Source of the DNA: Luscinia megarhynchos
Taxonomy: Eukaryota; Chordata; Aves; Passeriformes; Turdidae
Direction: 5' to 3'
NCBI GenBank assembly: GCA_034336665.1
Contig: CM067585.1
Location: 362,501 to 426,500, forward strand
DNA: 64,000 nt
Numbering within the stretch: position 1 is the first letter of the stretch; every line of letters starts with the position of its first letter. This document shows, in pieces, positions 21,250 through 33,400 of the stretch. The notes under the pieces are model-generated. The model was not told the origin of the DNA and ran no database searches. It saw nothing but the letters and a program-made list of their open reading frames with translations. The position numbers and the translations under genes are program-made.

Positions 21250-21805
21250 GGGCTCTGCAATGTCCCCAGGGCTGTGCAGTGTCCCCGGGTCAGTGCAGTG
21301 TCCCCAGGGCTCAGTGCAGTGTCCCCAAGGGCTCTGCAGTGTCCCCAGGGCTGTACAATGTCCCCAGGTCAGTGCAGTGTCCCCAGGGCTGTGCAGTGTC
21401 CCCGGGTCAGTGCAGTGTCCCCAGGTCAGTGCAGTGTCCCCAGGGCTGTGCAGTGTCCCCGGTCAGTGCAGTGTCCCCAGGTCAGTGCTGTGTCCCCAGG
21501 GCTGTGCAGTGTCCCCAGGTCAGTGCAGTGTCCCCGGGTCAGTGCAGTGTCCCCAAGGCTCTGCAGTGTCCCCAGGGCTGTACAATGTCCCCGGGTCAGT
21601 GCAGTGTCCCCAGGGCTGTGCAGTGTCCCCGGTCAGTGCAGTGTCCCCAAGGCTGTACAATGTCCCCAGGGCTCTGCAGTGTCCCCCGGGCTGTGCAGTG
21701 TCCCCGGGTCAGTGCAGTGTCCCCAAGGCTCTGCAGTGTCCCCAAGGCTGTGCAGTGTCCCCAGGTCAGTGCAGTGTCCCCAGGGCTGTGCAGTGTCCCC
21801 AGATA
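21250..21805. repeat. 19-bp minisatellite
   Basis: Roughly 30 units alternate TCAGTGCAGTGTCCCCAGG and GCTGTGCAGTGTCCCCAGG, with TACAATGTCCCC variants. Unit order is mosaic rather than regular, suggesting unequal exchange. Confidence 0.94.
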
Positions 21806-22494
21806 ATGAAGGCAGCAGCATCGCTCGGGATGAGCTGAGCCTGGGTGAAGCTGGTGGGCAGTGCTATCCTGCTCCCAGGGCTGGGAGCTTCCTGGCGGGC
21901 TCACAGGGCTCAGCAGCCCCCAGCTGCTGTCCTCTGTCCCTCTGCCACCTCGCTGGGTGCTGCCCTTCAGGACAAGGCTGGATCCTCGCAGGGTGATGCC
22001 AATGCCAGGGACTCCCCCTGTCCGATTTGGGGTGACAAGTTCCAACATTTCCAGCATTGTTCCCTCTGGCTTCCAAGTTTTCCTGTGCTCAGGCAGTTCC
22101 CAGCCTGGGCGACCCTCAGCCGGGAAGCTGATGCACAGTTCCCCTCCTCCTCCCCCCAAACCTTTGGGAAAACATTTCCCTGCAGAAACAGGAGCGGAGA
22201 GGATGTCAGTGAACAAGGGCCCTTTCATGCCCGCTGGCAGTGCCAGCAGGGGCACGGGGCTGCCAGTGCTCTGTGCACTCGCCTGGGAAAGGGAGAACCC
22301 TTCCTCCCTTACATCCTCGTGGGTTTCTCCTTTCTGCTCACTCTGAGCTGGATCCTGCGCCTCCCTCTGCCACCCCTCCCCACCCTGGGGATGCTGGGTG
22401 TCACTGGGGGATGCTGGGTGTCACTGGGGCCTCAGGTGCCACTGCTGCTCATGCAGCCTTGTCCAGCTCTGCCTGTCACCACCCCTCGGAGCAC

Positions 22495-22795
22495 AGCACC
22501 CTGTCCCTGTCCCTGTCCCTGTCTCTGTCCCTGTCCCTGTCCCTGACCCTGCTGTCCCTGTCCCTGTCCCTGTCCCTGCCCCTGTCCCTGTCCCTGCCCC
22601 TGTCCCTGTCCCTGCCCCTGTCCTGTCCCTGTCCCTGTCTCTGCCCCTGTCCCTGTCCCTGTCTCTGTCCCTGTCCCTGTCCCTGTCCCTGCCCCTGTCC
22701 CTGTCCCTGCCCCTGTCCCTGTCCTGTCCCTGCCCCTGTCCTGTCCCTGTCCTGTCCTGTCCCTGCCCCTGTCCTGTCTCTGCCCCTGTCCCTGC

Positions 22796-22831
<36 letters not shown>

Positions 22832-22904
22832 CCCTGTCCCCTGTCCCTGTTCCTGCCCCTGCTCCCTGTCCCCTGTCCCTGTCCCTGTCCCCGTCCCCTG
22901 CCCC

Positions 22905-22935
<31 letters not shown>

Positions 22936-22960
22936 GTCCCTGTCCCTGTCCCTGTCGACA
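22495..22960. repeat. TGTCCC hexamer array
   Basis: About 75 copies of TGTCCC with CTGCCC, TGTCTC and TCCTG variants. The minus strand is a run of GGGACA. Confidence 0.95.
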
Positions 22961-23569
22961 TCCAGTCCTGTGCTGCCGACTGTCTTGTCGTGTCCTGTGC
23001 CCTGTCGACTGTCCGTGGCTCTGTCCCCCATGTCCTGTCCTGTCCATGGGTTTTGTCCCTGCCTAGGGGATCCAGCCAGGGTGCCAGCTCAGGGTGTGCA
23101 GCACCCCATGTCCACCCCTAGCTCCTGTCGCACTCAGCTTGCGGGGACCCTACAGCTGGGGTGATCCCGCATTCAGCCGGGGCCCTGCTGTAAGCAGGAC
23201 CCGCCCCCTCGCCCGAAGCCGGGCATCCTCCACTGCGTCAGGGAGCGCTTCCACTCCGTGCACTGGCTACCTGCACCCGCTCCAGCCACTCCAGTCCGCT
23301 GTCCAGGACCCCAGTCCACCTCGGTACCGGAGCTGCCCTCCTCCGTAGCCCCGCAGTCCCTGTCCCGGGACATTCGCGCCCTCCCCGGGACTCCCTCCCT
23401 TTCCCTGTGTCCCCGTGGGAATCCCCTAGCCCACTCCATGCCGATGCCTCCCCCTGACCTCGCTCCTCCCCCACTTTCGTAGCTCCCCGGTCCACCTCTG
23501 CCTGCACTCCTCGCTCTGCTCCCCGTACTCCTCCCCGCACTGCTCCTGTCCCCGCCGCCTCGCTCCTCC

Positions 23570-24080
23570 CCTCTCCTCTCCTCTCCTTTCCTGCTCCTCT
23601 ACCTCCCCTGGCTCCTGCTCCTCTCCTCTCCTCTCCTCTCCTCTCCTCTCCTCTCCTCTCCTCTCCTCTCCTCTCCTCTCCCTCTCCTCTCTCCTCTCCT
23701 CTCCTCCTCTCCTCTCCTCTCCTCTCCTCTCCTCTCCCTCTCCTCTCCTCTCCTCTCCTCTCTCTCCTCTCCTCTCCTCCCTCTCCTCTCCTCCTCCTCT
23801 CCCTCCTCCCTCTCCTCTCCTCTCCTCCTCCCTCTCCCTCTCCCTCTCCCCTCCCTCCCTCCCTCCTCCCTCCCTCCCTCCCTCCCTCCCTCCCTCCCTC
23901 CCTCCCTCCCTCCTCCCTCCCTCCTCCCCTCCTCCCTCCCTCTCCTCCCTCCTCCCTCCCTCCCTCCTCTCCTCCTCCCTCTCCTCCTCCCTCCTCCCTC
24001 CCTCCTCTCCTCCTCCTCCCTCCCTCCCTCTCCTCCCTCCCTCCCTCCTCTCCCTCCCTCCTCTCCTCTCCTCCTCCCCC
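23570..24080. repeat. 500-bp polypyrimidine tract upstream of PTPRU
   Basis: Almost pure C and T on the plus strand: first CCTCT pentamers, then TCCC tetramers around 23840-23920, then mixed CTCCTCC. Mirror symmetry is extensive. It ends about 340 bases before the PTPRU start codon. Confidence 0.95.
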
Positions 24081-24199
24081 GGTACCAGAGAACCCCCTAA
24101 CTCCCCCGGTAACTCCCGGGACCCCTCCCCACCTCCTCCTCTCCTCTCCCCGGTACCGGAGACCCCCCAGCTCCCCCGGGACCGCCCCCCCGCTGCCCG

Positions 24200-24420
24200 C
24201 AAACTTCCCGCGGCACGGCCGCTCGTGCCCGCCAGGGGGCGCCGCCGCCCCGCCGCCGGTCCCGGTACCGGCGCCCCCCCCGCGCCCCCCGCGGGCGGCG
24301 GTGACGTCAGAGCGGCGCGAGCCGCCGCCGCCGGTATTTGAGGCGCGGGGCGGGCGCGGGCCCCGCTGCGCCCCCGCCGCGCCGGCCCCGCCCGGCACCG
24401 GCCCCGGCCCCGGCCGCACC
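24200..24420 (+). promoter_or_regulatory. PTPRU CpG-island promoter with CRE
   Basis: Very CG-rich, with a perfect CRE TGACGTCA at 24302-24309 and a weak TATA-like TATTTGA at 24335-24341. The start codon at 24421 follows about 80 bases later. Transcription start is inferred to lie near 24365. Confidence 0.7.
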
Positions 24421-24493
24421 ATGCGGAGCGCCCGGGCGCTGCTGCTCGCCCTCGCCCTGCGGGTCTGCGCGCTGGACTCCGAGACGCCCGCCG
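24421..24493 (+). CDS. PTPRU: PTPRU exon 1 (signal peptide)
   Basis: Encodes [20 protein letters not shown] and ETPA plus one base: a short basic start and a leucine/alanine core, as in a signal peptide. The donor is GTAGGA. Ends in phase 1, followed by a 15.3-kb intron. Confidence 0.93.
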
Positions 24494-27400
24494 GTAGGAA
24501 CGGAGCGCGGGGTGCGCGGGGAGAGGGGTCCCGCTCGCTCGGTGCGCCGCCGGGGCTCCGCCGCCCCCGGGGCGCGGGGGGTCCCGCCCGTCCCGCCGCC
24601 ACCTGTTCCCACCGGAGGGTCCCCGAGCCGCCCCGGGACCCGCGTCCTCACTGAAGCCACCGGGATCCCGCCCCTCCCCTCGGGAACGGCGCGGGGCTCC
24701 CCCCAGACCCCGCCGCCACCGGGGGAAGTTTTCCCCGCCGGGGTCTCGGCGGCGCCCCCGCCCCGAGGATGCTGCGCCGAGCGCGGCCCCGCGGCTCCCG
24801 CTCGCTCCCGGTACCGGGGTCGCCGTCCGAGCTTCCCCCCCGTTGCACCCCCGGAGGGAAAAGTTCCCCCGGCGGCGGCGGGGGCGGGAGGAGCCCCCGC
24901 GCCGGTGCCCGAGGGGCGGCGGGTCCCGCTGCGCTCACGGGGGCACCCGCCGGTAGAACAGGTGGCGGCCGCGGCGGCTCCGGTCGCAGCCTCCGGCTCC
25001 CTTCGTTCCGCGGGGGTACCGGGGGAGTTGTACCATCTATCGATTAATTTGATTTATTAATTTACATGATTTAAGTTTTGCTCTCCTGTCCCTGTGCCCC
25101 CCCGGGACCCCCAGGCAGGGCTGGGGAAGGGCTGATGGGGGGTGACGACGACTCGCTCCCGGATCCGTTCGGGAAGCGGGAGCGGGGTTGGATGCTGCGG
25201 GAAGTGAGAATTTGGGGCTCCCGAGGTGCTACCGGGGGCTGCGAGCGCTTTTTCGGGGAAACGGAGCCGCGGGGGAACCGGGAGTTGGTGCCTCACTGCA
25301 AGGGGTCCCTGGCGCTGTCACCTCCGGCTCCTGAGTGATGCTGATCACATTAAAGTGCATTTTTGCCTAGTTCTTTGGGTTTTTATCTTTAAATCCAAGC
25401 TGCTCACCTGCACTCAGTCCGTGTGGTGGTGCATTGATTTTGTTTTTTTGGGTAGTGGCATTTCTCCAAAGATTATAAATAGTGACACCCATCAGCAGAA
25501 AGCAAGCGGCGGCTGACCTGTGCGGCGGGGGATGGATGGGGAGCGCAGACACGGTGGGCGGGGGGAGTGAAGCCGCTGAGGCCCCCCTGGCTCATGCAGG
25601 GGGTGGGAAATGGGAAGGGTTTGCATTTTGGGGGGAGGGGGAGAGGTTGTGTGCTGGGAGAGCTGCTCTGAGCTTCGGGGGGGCTGGGGAAACTGAGGCA
25701 CGGGCTCAGCGCTCCGCTGGAATAGCGGCCTCTGCCCCCCCGTTTTGGGGGGTTCGGGGTTGCTGCTCCCCAGCGCTCCTGTGTGTGCGCTGCTGGCCTC
25801 GGGGTGGAGGGGCCGTGCTGGGGACGGGGGGCTCCGTGGGGAGAATCCCCTCCTAAGCAAAGCCTTTTCCCGCGGTGGTTCCCGTCGCTGCAGGACCGAG
25901 CCCGCTCCCGGTGCGAATCAGGAGCGTTTGCTCCATTTCCCGCGGATGCGGAGCCGAAGGGACGCGATGCAGCTGCGGGTGGGGGTCCGCTGCCAGCCCC
26001 CGCTCCCCTGCGGGCAGCTTTTCCCCTGGATCTGTTTGCTCCTGCTGCTGTGGCTGTGGGGAGGTCGCCCGGCTCACCCCTGGGGCTGGGAAAAAGCGCT
26101 TGAGCCCTTTGCACGTGCTGCGGGCCGCTGCGGAGGAGCAGCGCTTCTCTCGGTGCGTGTTTCAAGGAGATGGGTTATTTTACCTGTGCCTTGGCCAAGA
26201 ACGGGCCCGGCGTGGTCCCTTCTGCAGGGGGGGAAACTGAGGCACGGGGAGGAAGTGGGGTGCCCTGGTCACAGCCCCCCACGGCCCTGGGGCGCTGTTT
26301 GCCCCTCGTTCCTGAGGGTTTCGGGGTGAGTGCGCGGCCGCGGGCGGCGCCGTGTGCTCGTCACGGAGGGACCCGGCCGGTGTTGGGGGGCACTGGCTGA
26401 GCCCCGAACGGAGCGGGTTGGAACGGGACCTGGCCGGTGTCGGGGGGCTCTGGCTGAGCCCCGAACGGAGCGGGTTGGAACGGGACCCGGCAGATATTGG
26501 GGGGCACTGGCTGAGCCCCAAACGGAGCGGGCTGGAACGGGGACCTGGCAGATATTGGGGGGCACTGGCTGAGCCCCGAACGCAGCGGGGCTCGTGTGTG
26601 TGAGCGGGCTGGGACGGGACCTGTGGCCGGCACCTTTGGCTTTGCCAGCCCCGTCTCTCCCTGCGGGCTCCCTGCGCAGCACACGGAGCTTTCCCCGCGG
26701 GCAGGAGCCGCCCGGAGGCCGGGCCCGCTCGGCTGTTCCCCTCCGCTGTTGGCGTTCCCTGCCAGGACAGGTGCGTGTGACACCTGGGGCCGCGCTGAGG
26801 GCACGCTTGGCTCGGTGATGTTTCCCAGCCCCGACGGCTCCGTGGTGCGCCCCGGGAATTCAGCGCTGAGCCGCTCGGTCCAGCCCCTGCTCCCCGCGGC
26901 CCCGGCCGTGTTCCGCCACGGGGGACGCGACACGGGGACACGCCACGGGGGACACGCCACGGGGACACGCCACGGGGCCACGCCACGGGGCACGCCACGG
27001 GCACGCAGGGCCGCGGCGCTCCTGCCGGAATCCTGCGGAAGCTGTTCGCGCTCGGCTCCGACTTCGTTAGCAGCAGTGAAGCAAACAGAATATTTGGGTT
27101 GCAGCTTCCGCTTGGGAGGGGGCGGCCGGGGAGCGCCGCGCTGGGGCCGGTGGCGTCTCCCGAGGCTCGGACTGGCGGGGGCCGCGGTGAGCGGCGGGGT
27201 CAGGCGGGGGTCCCGGCCCCCGCGCGTCGCTGTGCCCCGACAGCTGGCGGGGGGCGCGGTGCCCCTGACCCGACGCGCGGAGTGAATGGGAGCAGCCGAG
27301 CGAGCGGCGCCGGGGCCGGGGGGACAGCGGGGGACGCTCGGGGAGCGGCTCGGCAGCAGCGGCGGCCCCGGTGCCGCCGGGGACGGGCCCGTGTTTCGTG

Positions 27401-30400
27401 CCCGGTGCCGCTCTCCGGCGCTTTCCCGGTGTTCGTTCCCCTCCACCCGCTGTCCCTGGACTCTCCCGTGCCGAGGCGTTTTTATTTTCCGCACCCCGCC
27501 TTCACCGAGCGCATAAATGTGCGAGAACGTTACATTTTCCTTCTCAGCTTGTTTCAGGCTGCGGTTGTTTTTTTGTTTGTTTTTTTTTCTCTCCCCTCTT
27601 GCCTGTTGTGCCGTGCCAGGGAAGAAGCTCTTTCTCTCCTTTGCTCCTGCGTGTTTTTAATGCCCTGGGAATGCCGTGCCCTTTCCCGGAGCACCCAGGC
27701 TGTGCAAACACCCTCGAGGCTCCTGGGTCGGGACGCTCTGGAAAATCCTGTTGACGTGCCCAGGTGTGCCCAGGGCAGAGGTTTCTGCTTTCCCAGCCCT
27801 TGGCTCTCCAGCGTGTGCAGAGGGACCCTGCAGGTGGTGGGTTCTCACCAGCCACGAGGCAGAAGCAGAATTCAGGGAGGCTCCAAGTGGTGCTGATGCT
27901 CCTGGATGGACTTGTCCCTCTGGCTCTGTATCTGCAGCTCCCTGGTGGAGCCTGGCAGTGCCTGGTTTTCATCTCCCCCACCACGACTTGCAGTTGCATT
28001 TGTTTCATTTTTACGCTTTTCTTCTTGTTCCAAAACTCCTGTTTCATGTTTTTCCTCTGGGTGCCTGGGCCTGCCCTGGCCCCGGGAGCAGGGATGCTGG
28101 TGAGTCACCTCCTGGCCTGGAACGCACATTTTTCCCTTTATTATCCAAGCTGAGACAAACCAGCCCTATTCCAACTTCCCTGGAGCTTTCCCAGAGTGCA
28201 GCCCATCAGGATCAGGGCCTGGGGGAGGAGGGACACCCTTGGAAGGGCAAGGCAGGTGCCTGCTGGTGCTTTAACCCCTGTCCTGGCTGTGACAACCTCC
28301 TTGCTGTCTGCTGACGTTGGTTTTCCCCTTGACTGCTCCTGGGATGGAGCTTTTCTGTCACTGCATCACCCAGTCCTTGCTCTGCAGAGGAGTTGGGAGC
28401 TCTGAGCACCCCAAAATGCTTCATCACAATCTTCTCCCAGTGCAGTCCCTCTGCAGGGCTTTGCTGCTCTGCTTTGGGCAGTCATGTGAGGGTTAAGCAC
28501 GAGGGGCTGGAGGCAGAGGAAGGCAAATCCCTGCTGCCTCTCTGGGAGGTGGCACAGGCTCTGGAGAGCCTCATGGGCATGGCCCTGCCATCTGCCTGCC
28601 TGAACAGCCAGAAAGAAGCTTTTTAATAATCTATTGTTAACATGCACTTAATTGTCTTATTAGGCATGTCTGGGAACCTTTAGTTGATGTGAGATTTGAT
28701 GTCAAGAGTCCCAAACCTCTTCTCCCCTGTGGCAGCTCAGGATTTGCCTTGCAGCTTTCCTTGGATGCTGCTGTCCCGTGCCAGCCTGGAGACCCCTCTT
28801 TGTGCTTGGTGAAGCTGAGGCTTTGTGCCCTGGGCAAGAAGGATCCCCAGCAATTAATGCCCTGGAGCTGATTGCCTCCTCGTTGTCAGCCTCACACTAA
28901 ATAGGTCCTGAAGATGGAGCTTGTCCTTTTTCTGCAGGTGCCTGGCAGGAGCTGCTGCTGCTTGTGCCCCTGCCGGGGTGGTGGGCTGGGGAGGGGGTGC
29001 CAGCCTGTGGCTGCCTGGCTGGGCTGTCCTGGGGAGGGAGGATCTGCTGCTCTTGGGGTGAAGGAGGCTCTGGGGAGTGCCTGCGGGGCTGGCAGGTGTC
29101 CAGACTCTCCTGGGTGCTCCTGAGCTCTTGTTTTCCTGCCCTGGGAGTGGCAGGTTCTGCACCCTCTGCCTGGATCAAAAGGCAAAGTCCAGCTGCTCCA
29201 GCTGCTGGAAGGCAGAGGCAGGAGAGCTCTTGCCTGTGGAACTGGAACTCCCTTTCCCCCCTGCTGCCAGCGCTGCCAGCTGCCCTTTGTGGCTGTTCCA
29301 TGTATTTTTTACTCAGGAGTGTTTGTGGTGCTGCCTGGGGTCACAGCCCAGCTCGGGGGAACTTGAGGGGCCAGGCTTCCCCCAGTTCTCCCACCTGGAG
29401 AACAATCCCAGGCTGGCTGTCCCTGTGTGCTGTCCCTGGGTGCCCCTGCCAGCCCCAGTTTGGGTGCTGGTGCTGTGCTGGCAGCAGAACTGCCCCGTGC
29501 TGGGGGTGCAGGGGGTGCAGGGGCTGTTTCTGGGCTCCCTGGCCCCTGGGAATGCAGGAATGCAGCCTGGGGCTCACTGGGGCCTCAGGGTGCCACCTTG
29601 GCAGATTCTCAGCTGGAAGGACCCTCCTGCCTGGCTTTGGTCATGAATTTGTTGTTTCCTGACCGTCCTGCCTCGCCCAGTGCAGATGCTGAGGGAAGTG
29701 CTTGGCACCCCTGGCACTGACCCCAGTGCCCTGCAGCAGGGGGGCCCAGCTCGGGGGAGGCTCTGGGCAGCCCTGCTGGAAAAGGGGGGCAGGGCTGGGC
29801 CTGGGGACCCCCTGCCCAGCAGGGTGGGCCCTGCCTGAAGCTGGGACAGCCCCCACCCCAGCAGGGATGCACTGGGAGCAGAGCACTGACTGCAGCTGGG
29901 GGCTGGGAGCATGCTGCAGCTGGAGCAACTTCCTGAATATTTTTGTCATGCACAATTTTTTGATGCCTTTTTTTTTAATTTGGGCCTGAAAAATCCTGGC
30001 AAATCGCTGTGACAGGGGGGCTGTGCTGGCACAGCTCCCCCAGCTCCCTGCAGCCAGGCTGTGCTGGGGCTGGGGAGCCCCAGGTGAGCAAACAGCTGCT
30101 CTGGCTGCCTGGACTGCCCGTGTGGAGCCCTTGCTGCCAGCATTGGGTGACCAGGGCTGTGGCAGGGTGGGGAGCAGGGTGAGGGGTGGGGACACGGGTG
30201 ACCTGATGGATCCCAAGGAGGCCACTGTCCCCGGGCCTGCTCAGGACACTGTCCCTGGTGACCCCGGGTGCTGCTCGTGCTGGAGGTTTCAGCCTGATCA
30301 GCCCAGGTGGCTGAGCCAGAGCCCTGGGCCAGCAGGGCAGCCCCAGCTGCTGGACAGGCACCCCAGGGCAGGGTGGCACTGGAAGGGGACAGGAACCACT

Positions 30401-33400
30401 TGCTGTGGCCCAGGGAGAGGGGCTGGGCCCTGCTGGGGCTGGCAGGAGCCTGGGGAGGGCTGTGCCTGCAGGAGGGGAGAGCAGGGGCAGGGATGGACCC
30501 AGCACTCTCCCTTCCCTTGCTGGGATGGCTCTGGGGTGTCTGTGCCTCTGGGGGACTCCTCGGGGCTGCCCCTCTCTGTCCTGTGCTGGGTGGTGCTGGA
30601 GGGTCCCAGGGCTGCTCAGGCAGTGCAGGCACATCCACCCCAGGGCGGTGTCTCTGCAGAGCCCTCCCTGCTCTGGCAGCCCCCGTGGGACCCCACACAG
30701 CCTGGGTGCAGCTCCTCACCCTGCCACCATCCTGCCACCCCTGCTGCACAAACGCTCCTTCCTCACTGCCAGGCTCAGTGTGGGGAGAGATCCTGGGCCC
30801 CCCGGCACCTCAGGCCCTCGCTGGGACATCTGCTCCTGGGGTTTGGGTGTCAGGGGGCACCTGTCTCTGCACCCCGAGCTGTCTGGGGTGGTTTTTGGGG
30901 AAGGAGCAGCTTGGGAGTGGCTTTGGAAGGCCCCAGTGCCAGGGCAGGCTCTGAACTCTGCTGCAGGTTCAGTGCTGCCCTCCTGGGGCTCTTCCCAAGG
31001 ACTCGCTCGTTTCTGTTATTGTTTCTACTTATTTTTACTGTATTTTCATCTATCTGCTGAGTGATAATATCCCATTGATTTTCTGCAGCCAGCAGCCAGC
31101 CTGCTTTCCCTGGATTATAACAGTATTAACCTAAAGCAGTGCATCTCTGCATTGGGCTATTTCTCTTTATATCAGCTGAACTCTTGATTTAGTCTCTGGC
31201 CTCTCACTCCTGCCTGGGGAGCTGCTGGCTCTGGGTGGCATTTCTCTGTGCAGGAGGGCTGTTTCCTGCCTGCCTTCCCATGGCTGCAGCTGCTCCTGGA
31301 TGGGAGCCGGGACCTGTCTGGGGCAGGGGCTGGGAGGTGCAGGCACTGGGGTTAGTGGTTCTCCCAGGGGCTTGCAGGGTTTTGTGTGCACTTCTGGCAC
31401 TGCAGAGGCTTCTCGGCCATTCCTGCACACGGTGTGATCCAGGGTTTGCTGGGATGGGTGGAGGGTGCTGCAGGATGGATGGATGGTTGGCTGGGGGGCT
31501 GAGCCAAATTCATGGACTGGTAAACCGTGGGAAAAACCAACCTCTGTTTTCTGGGCTCGATTTGCTTTTCCTCTGCCTGGCTGAAGAGTGCCTGGCATGG
31601 TGCAGTGTGCTCCAGCGCTGTGGCAGGTGGGCACAGGGCTGTGGTGGGGGTGCCCGTGTCCCAGGGCCCCCTGCCCGTGTCCCAGGGCCCCCTGCCCGTG
31701 TCCCACTGGCACCTGCCCGTGTCCCACTGCCCCCTGCCCGTGTCCCACTGCCACCTTCCCATGTCCCAGGGCCCCCTGCCCGTGTCCCAGGGCCCACTGC
31801 CACCTTCCATGTCCCAGGGCCCCCTGCCCGTGTCCCAGGGCCCACTGCCACCTCTCCATGTCCCAGGGCCCCCTGCCCGTGTCCCAGGGCCCCCTGCCCG
31901 TGTCCCAGGGCCCACTGCCACCTTCCATGTCCCAGGGCCCCCCTGCCCGTGTCCCAGGGCCCCCTGCCCGTGTCCCACTGCCCCCTGCCCGTGTCCCACG
32001 GCCCCCTGCCCATGTCCCAGGGCCACCTGCCCATGTCCCAGGGCCCCCTGCCCGTGTCCCACTGCCCCCTGCCCGTGTCCCACTGCCACCTGCCCATGTC
32101 CCAGGGCCCCCTGCCCGTGTCCCAGGGCCCCCTGCCCGTGTCCCACGGTCACCTGCCATGTCCCAGGGCCCCCTGCCCGTGTCCCACTGCCCCCTGCCCG
32201 TGTCCCACTGCCCCCTGCCCGTGTCCCACTGCCCCCTGCCATGTCCCACTGCCCCCTGCCCGTGTCCCACTGCCCCCTGCCCGTGTCCCACTGCCCCCTG
32301 CCCGTGTCCCAGGGCCCCCTGCCCGTGTCCCACTGCCCCCTGCCCGTGTCCCACTGCCCCCTGCCCGTGTCCCACTGCCACCTGCCATGTCCCAGGGCCC
32401 CCTGCCCGTGTCCCACGGCCCCCTGCCCGTGTCCCACTGCCACCTTCCAGCCCACGTCAGGCAGCCACGCTGCTGCTCCTGGCTCTGCTGGTGCCTTGGA
32501 AGCAGCAGGAGCAGCACAGTGACCTGGATTTTGGTGGCACTGAGCCCCCCTGCTCCTCTCCCTGGGCTGCCTGGGCACGGTGGGGATGCTCTGGCCCCGG
32601 GGCTGGGGGGAGCTGAGGGCTCTCTGCCTCTGTTCTCTTGCCCTGAGAGCCAGGACTGGCCCTTGAGCTGCCTCCTGGGCCCTCCCGTGCTCCACCCCGG
32701 AGGATGAGCCTCCTGGCACTGTGCCCTGCATCCACCACTGTGGAGATGTGCTGTGGGAGGGGAGGCTGAGCGCTCCCCCCTTCCCATCCCCGGCAGAATG
32801 AGGTCGGTGTAGAAAACTTGGTCTTTGCCATGATTCCTGCAGCTGGAGTCGGAGCCCCCAGGGCTGTGTTGGTGCTGCTGTGTCCCTGGAGCTGCTTTTG
32901 CTGCCTGACTTGGTGCCAAGGGTGTGCCCCTCAGCCTCAGCCCTGCTCTCTCTGCTGTGGGGTGGGTGGTCCTCAGCAGGGACCTGACAGCAATAAAGGA
33001 GCCAGGGGGAGCAGTGACCTTTCTTCCCCTGCTTTTCCCAGTTTTTGCTGTGTTCCCATTTTCCCCCAAGGCTGTGTGATTGCACAGGGATGATCAACAA
33101 TGGCAGGATGGAGCTTTCCAGAGGTTTCCAGAGGTTTCCTGCCTTGCTTTCCTTCCCACCGAGCCCAAGAGGCAGCACTGGCCGCGTTAATCAAGCGGTG
33201 GTTCATTATTACAGCCCTGAGGTGTCACTGTTCGAGCCCTGAGGGTCAGTGGTGTTTTTGTGCTGCAGGACCTCTCTCGAGCAGAACTGCAGTGATGTTG
33301 GGAACAGCCCCGTCTGGGCCCAGGTGGATGGGGTGTTAAATCCCCACATCCCCTCTGGGCAGGGAGCTAAAACCTCCTGGCCCGTGTCCCCAGCATCTCC

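Noticed and set aside
20122..21996. 624-codon open frame on the plus strand
   Set aside because: It is made almost wholly of two minisatellites and is open in neighbouring frames as well. There is no start context, domain or splice structure.
23238..24602. 454-codon Glu/Arg/Gly-rich frame on the minus strand
   Set aside because: It is the reverse reading of the polypyrimidine tract and the PTPRU promoter. The composition alone explains it.
31352..33178. 608-codon open frame on the minus strand
   Set aside because: It runs through the 21-bp array, is low-complexity (W-D-T-G-R-G-Q repeats), has no domain and arises because the unit has no stop codons. It lies within PTPRU intron 1.
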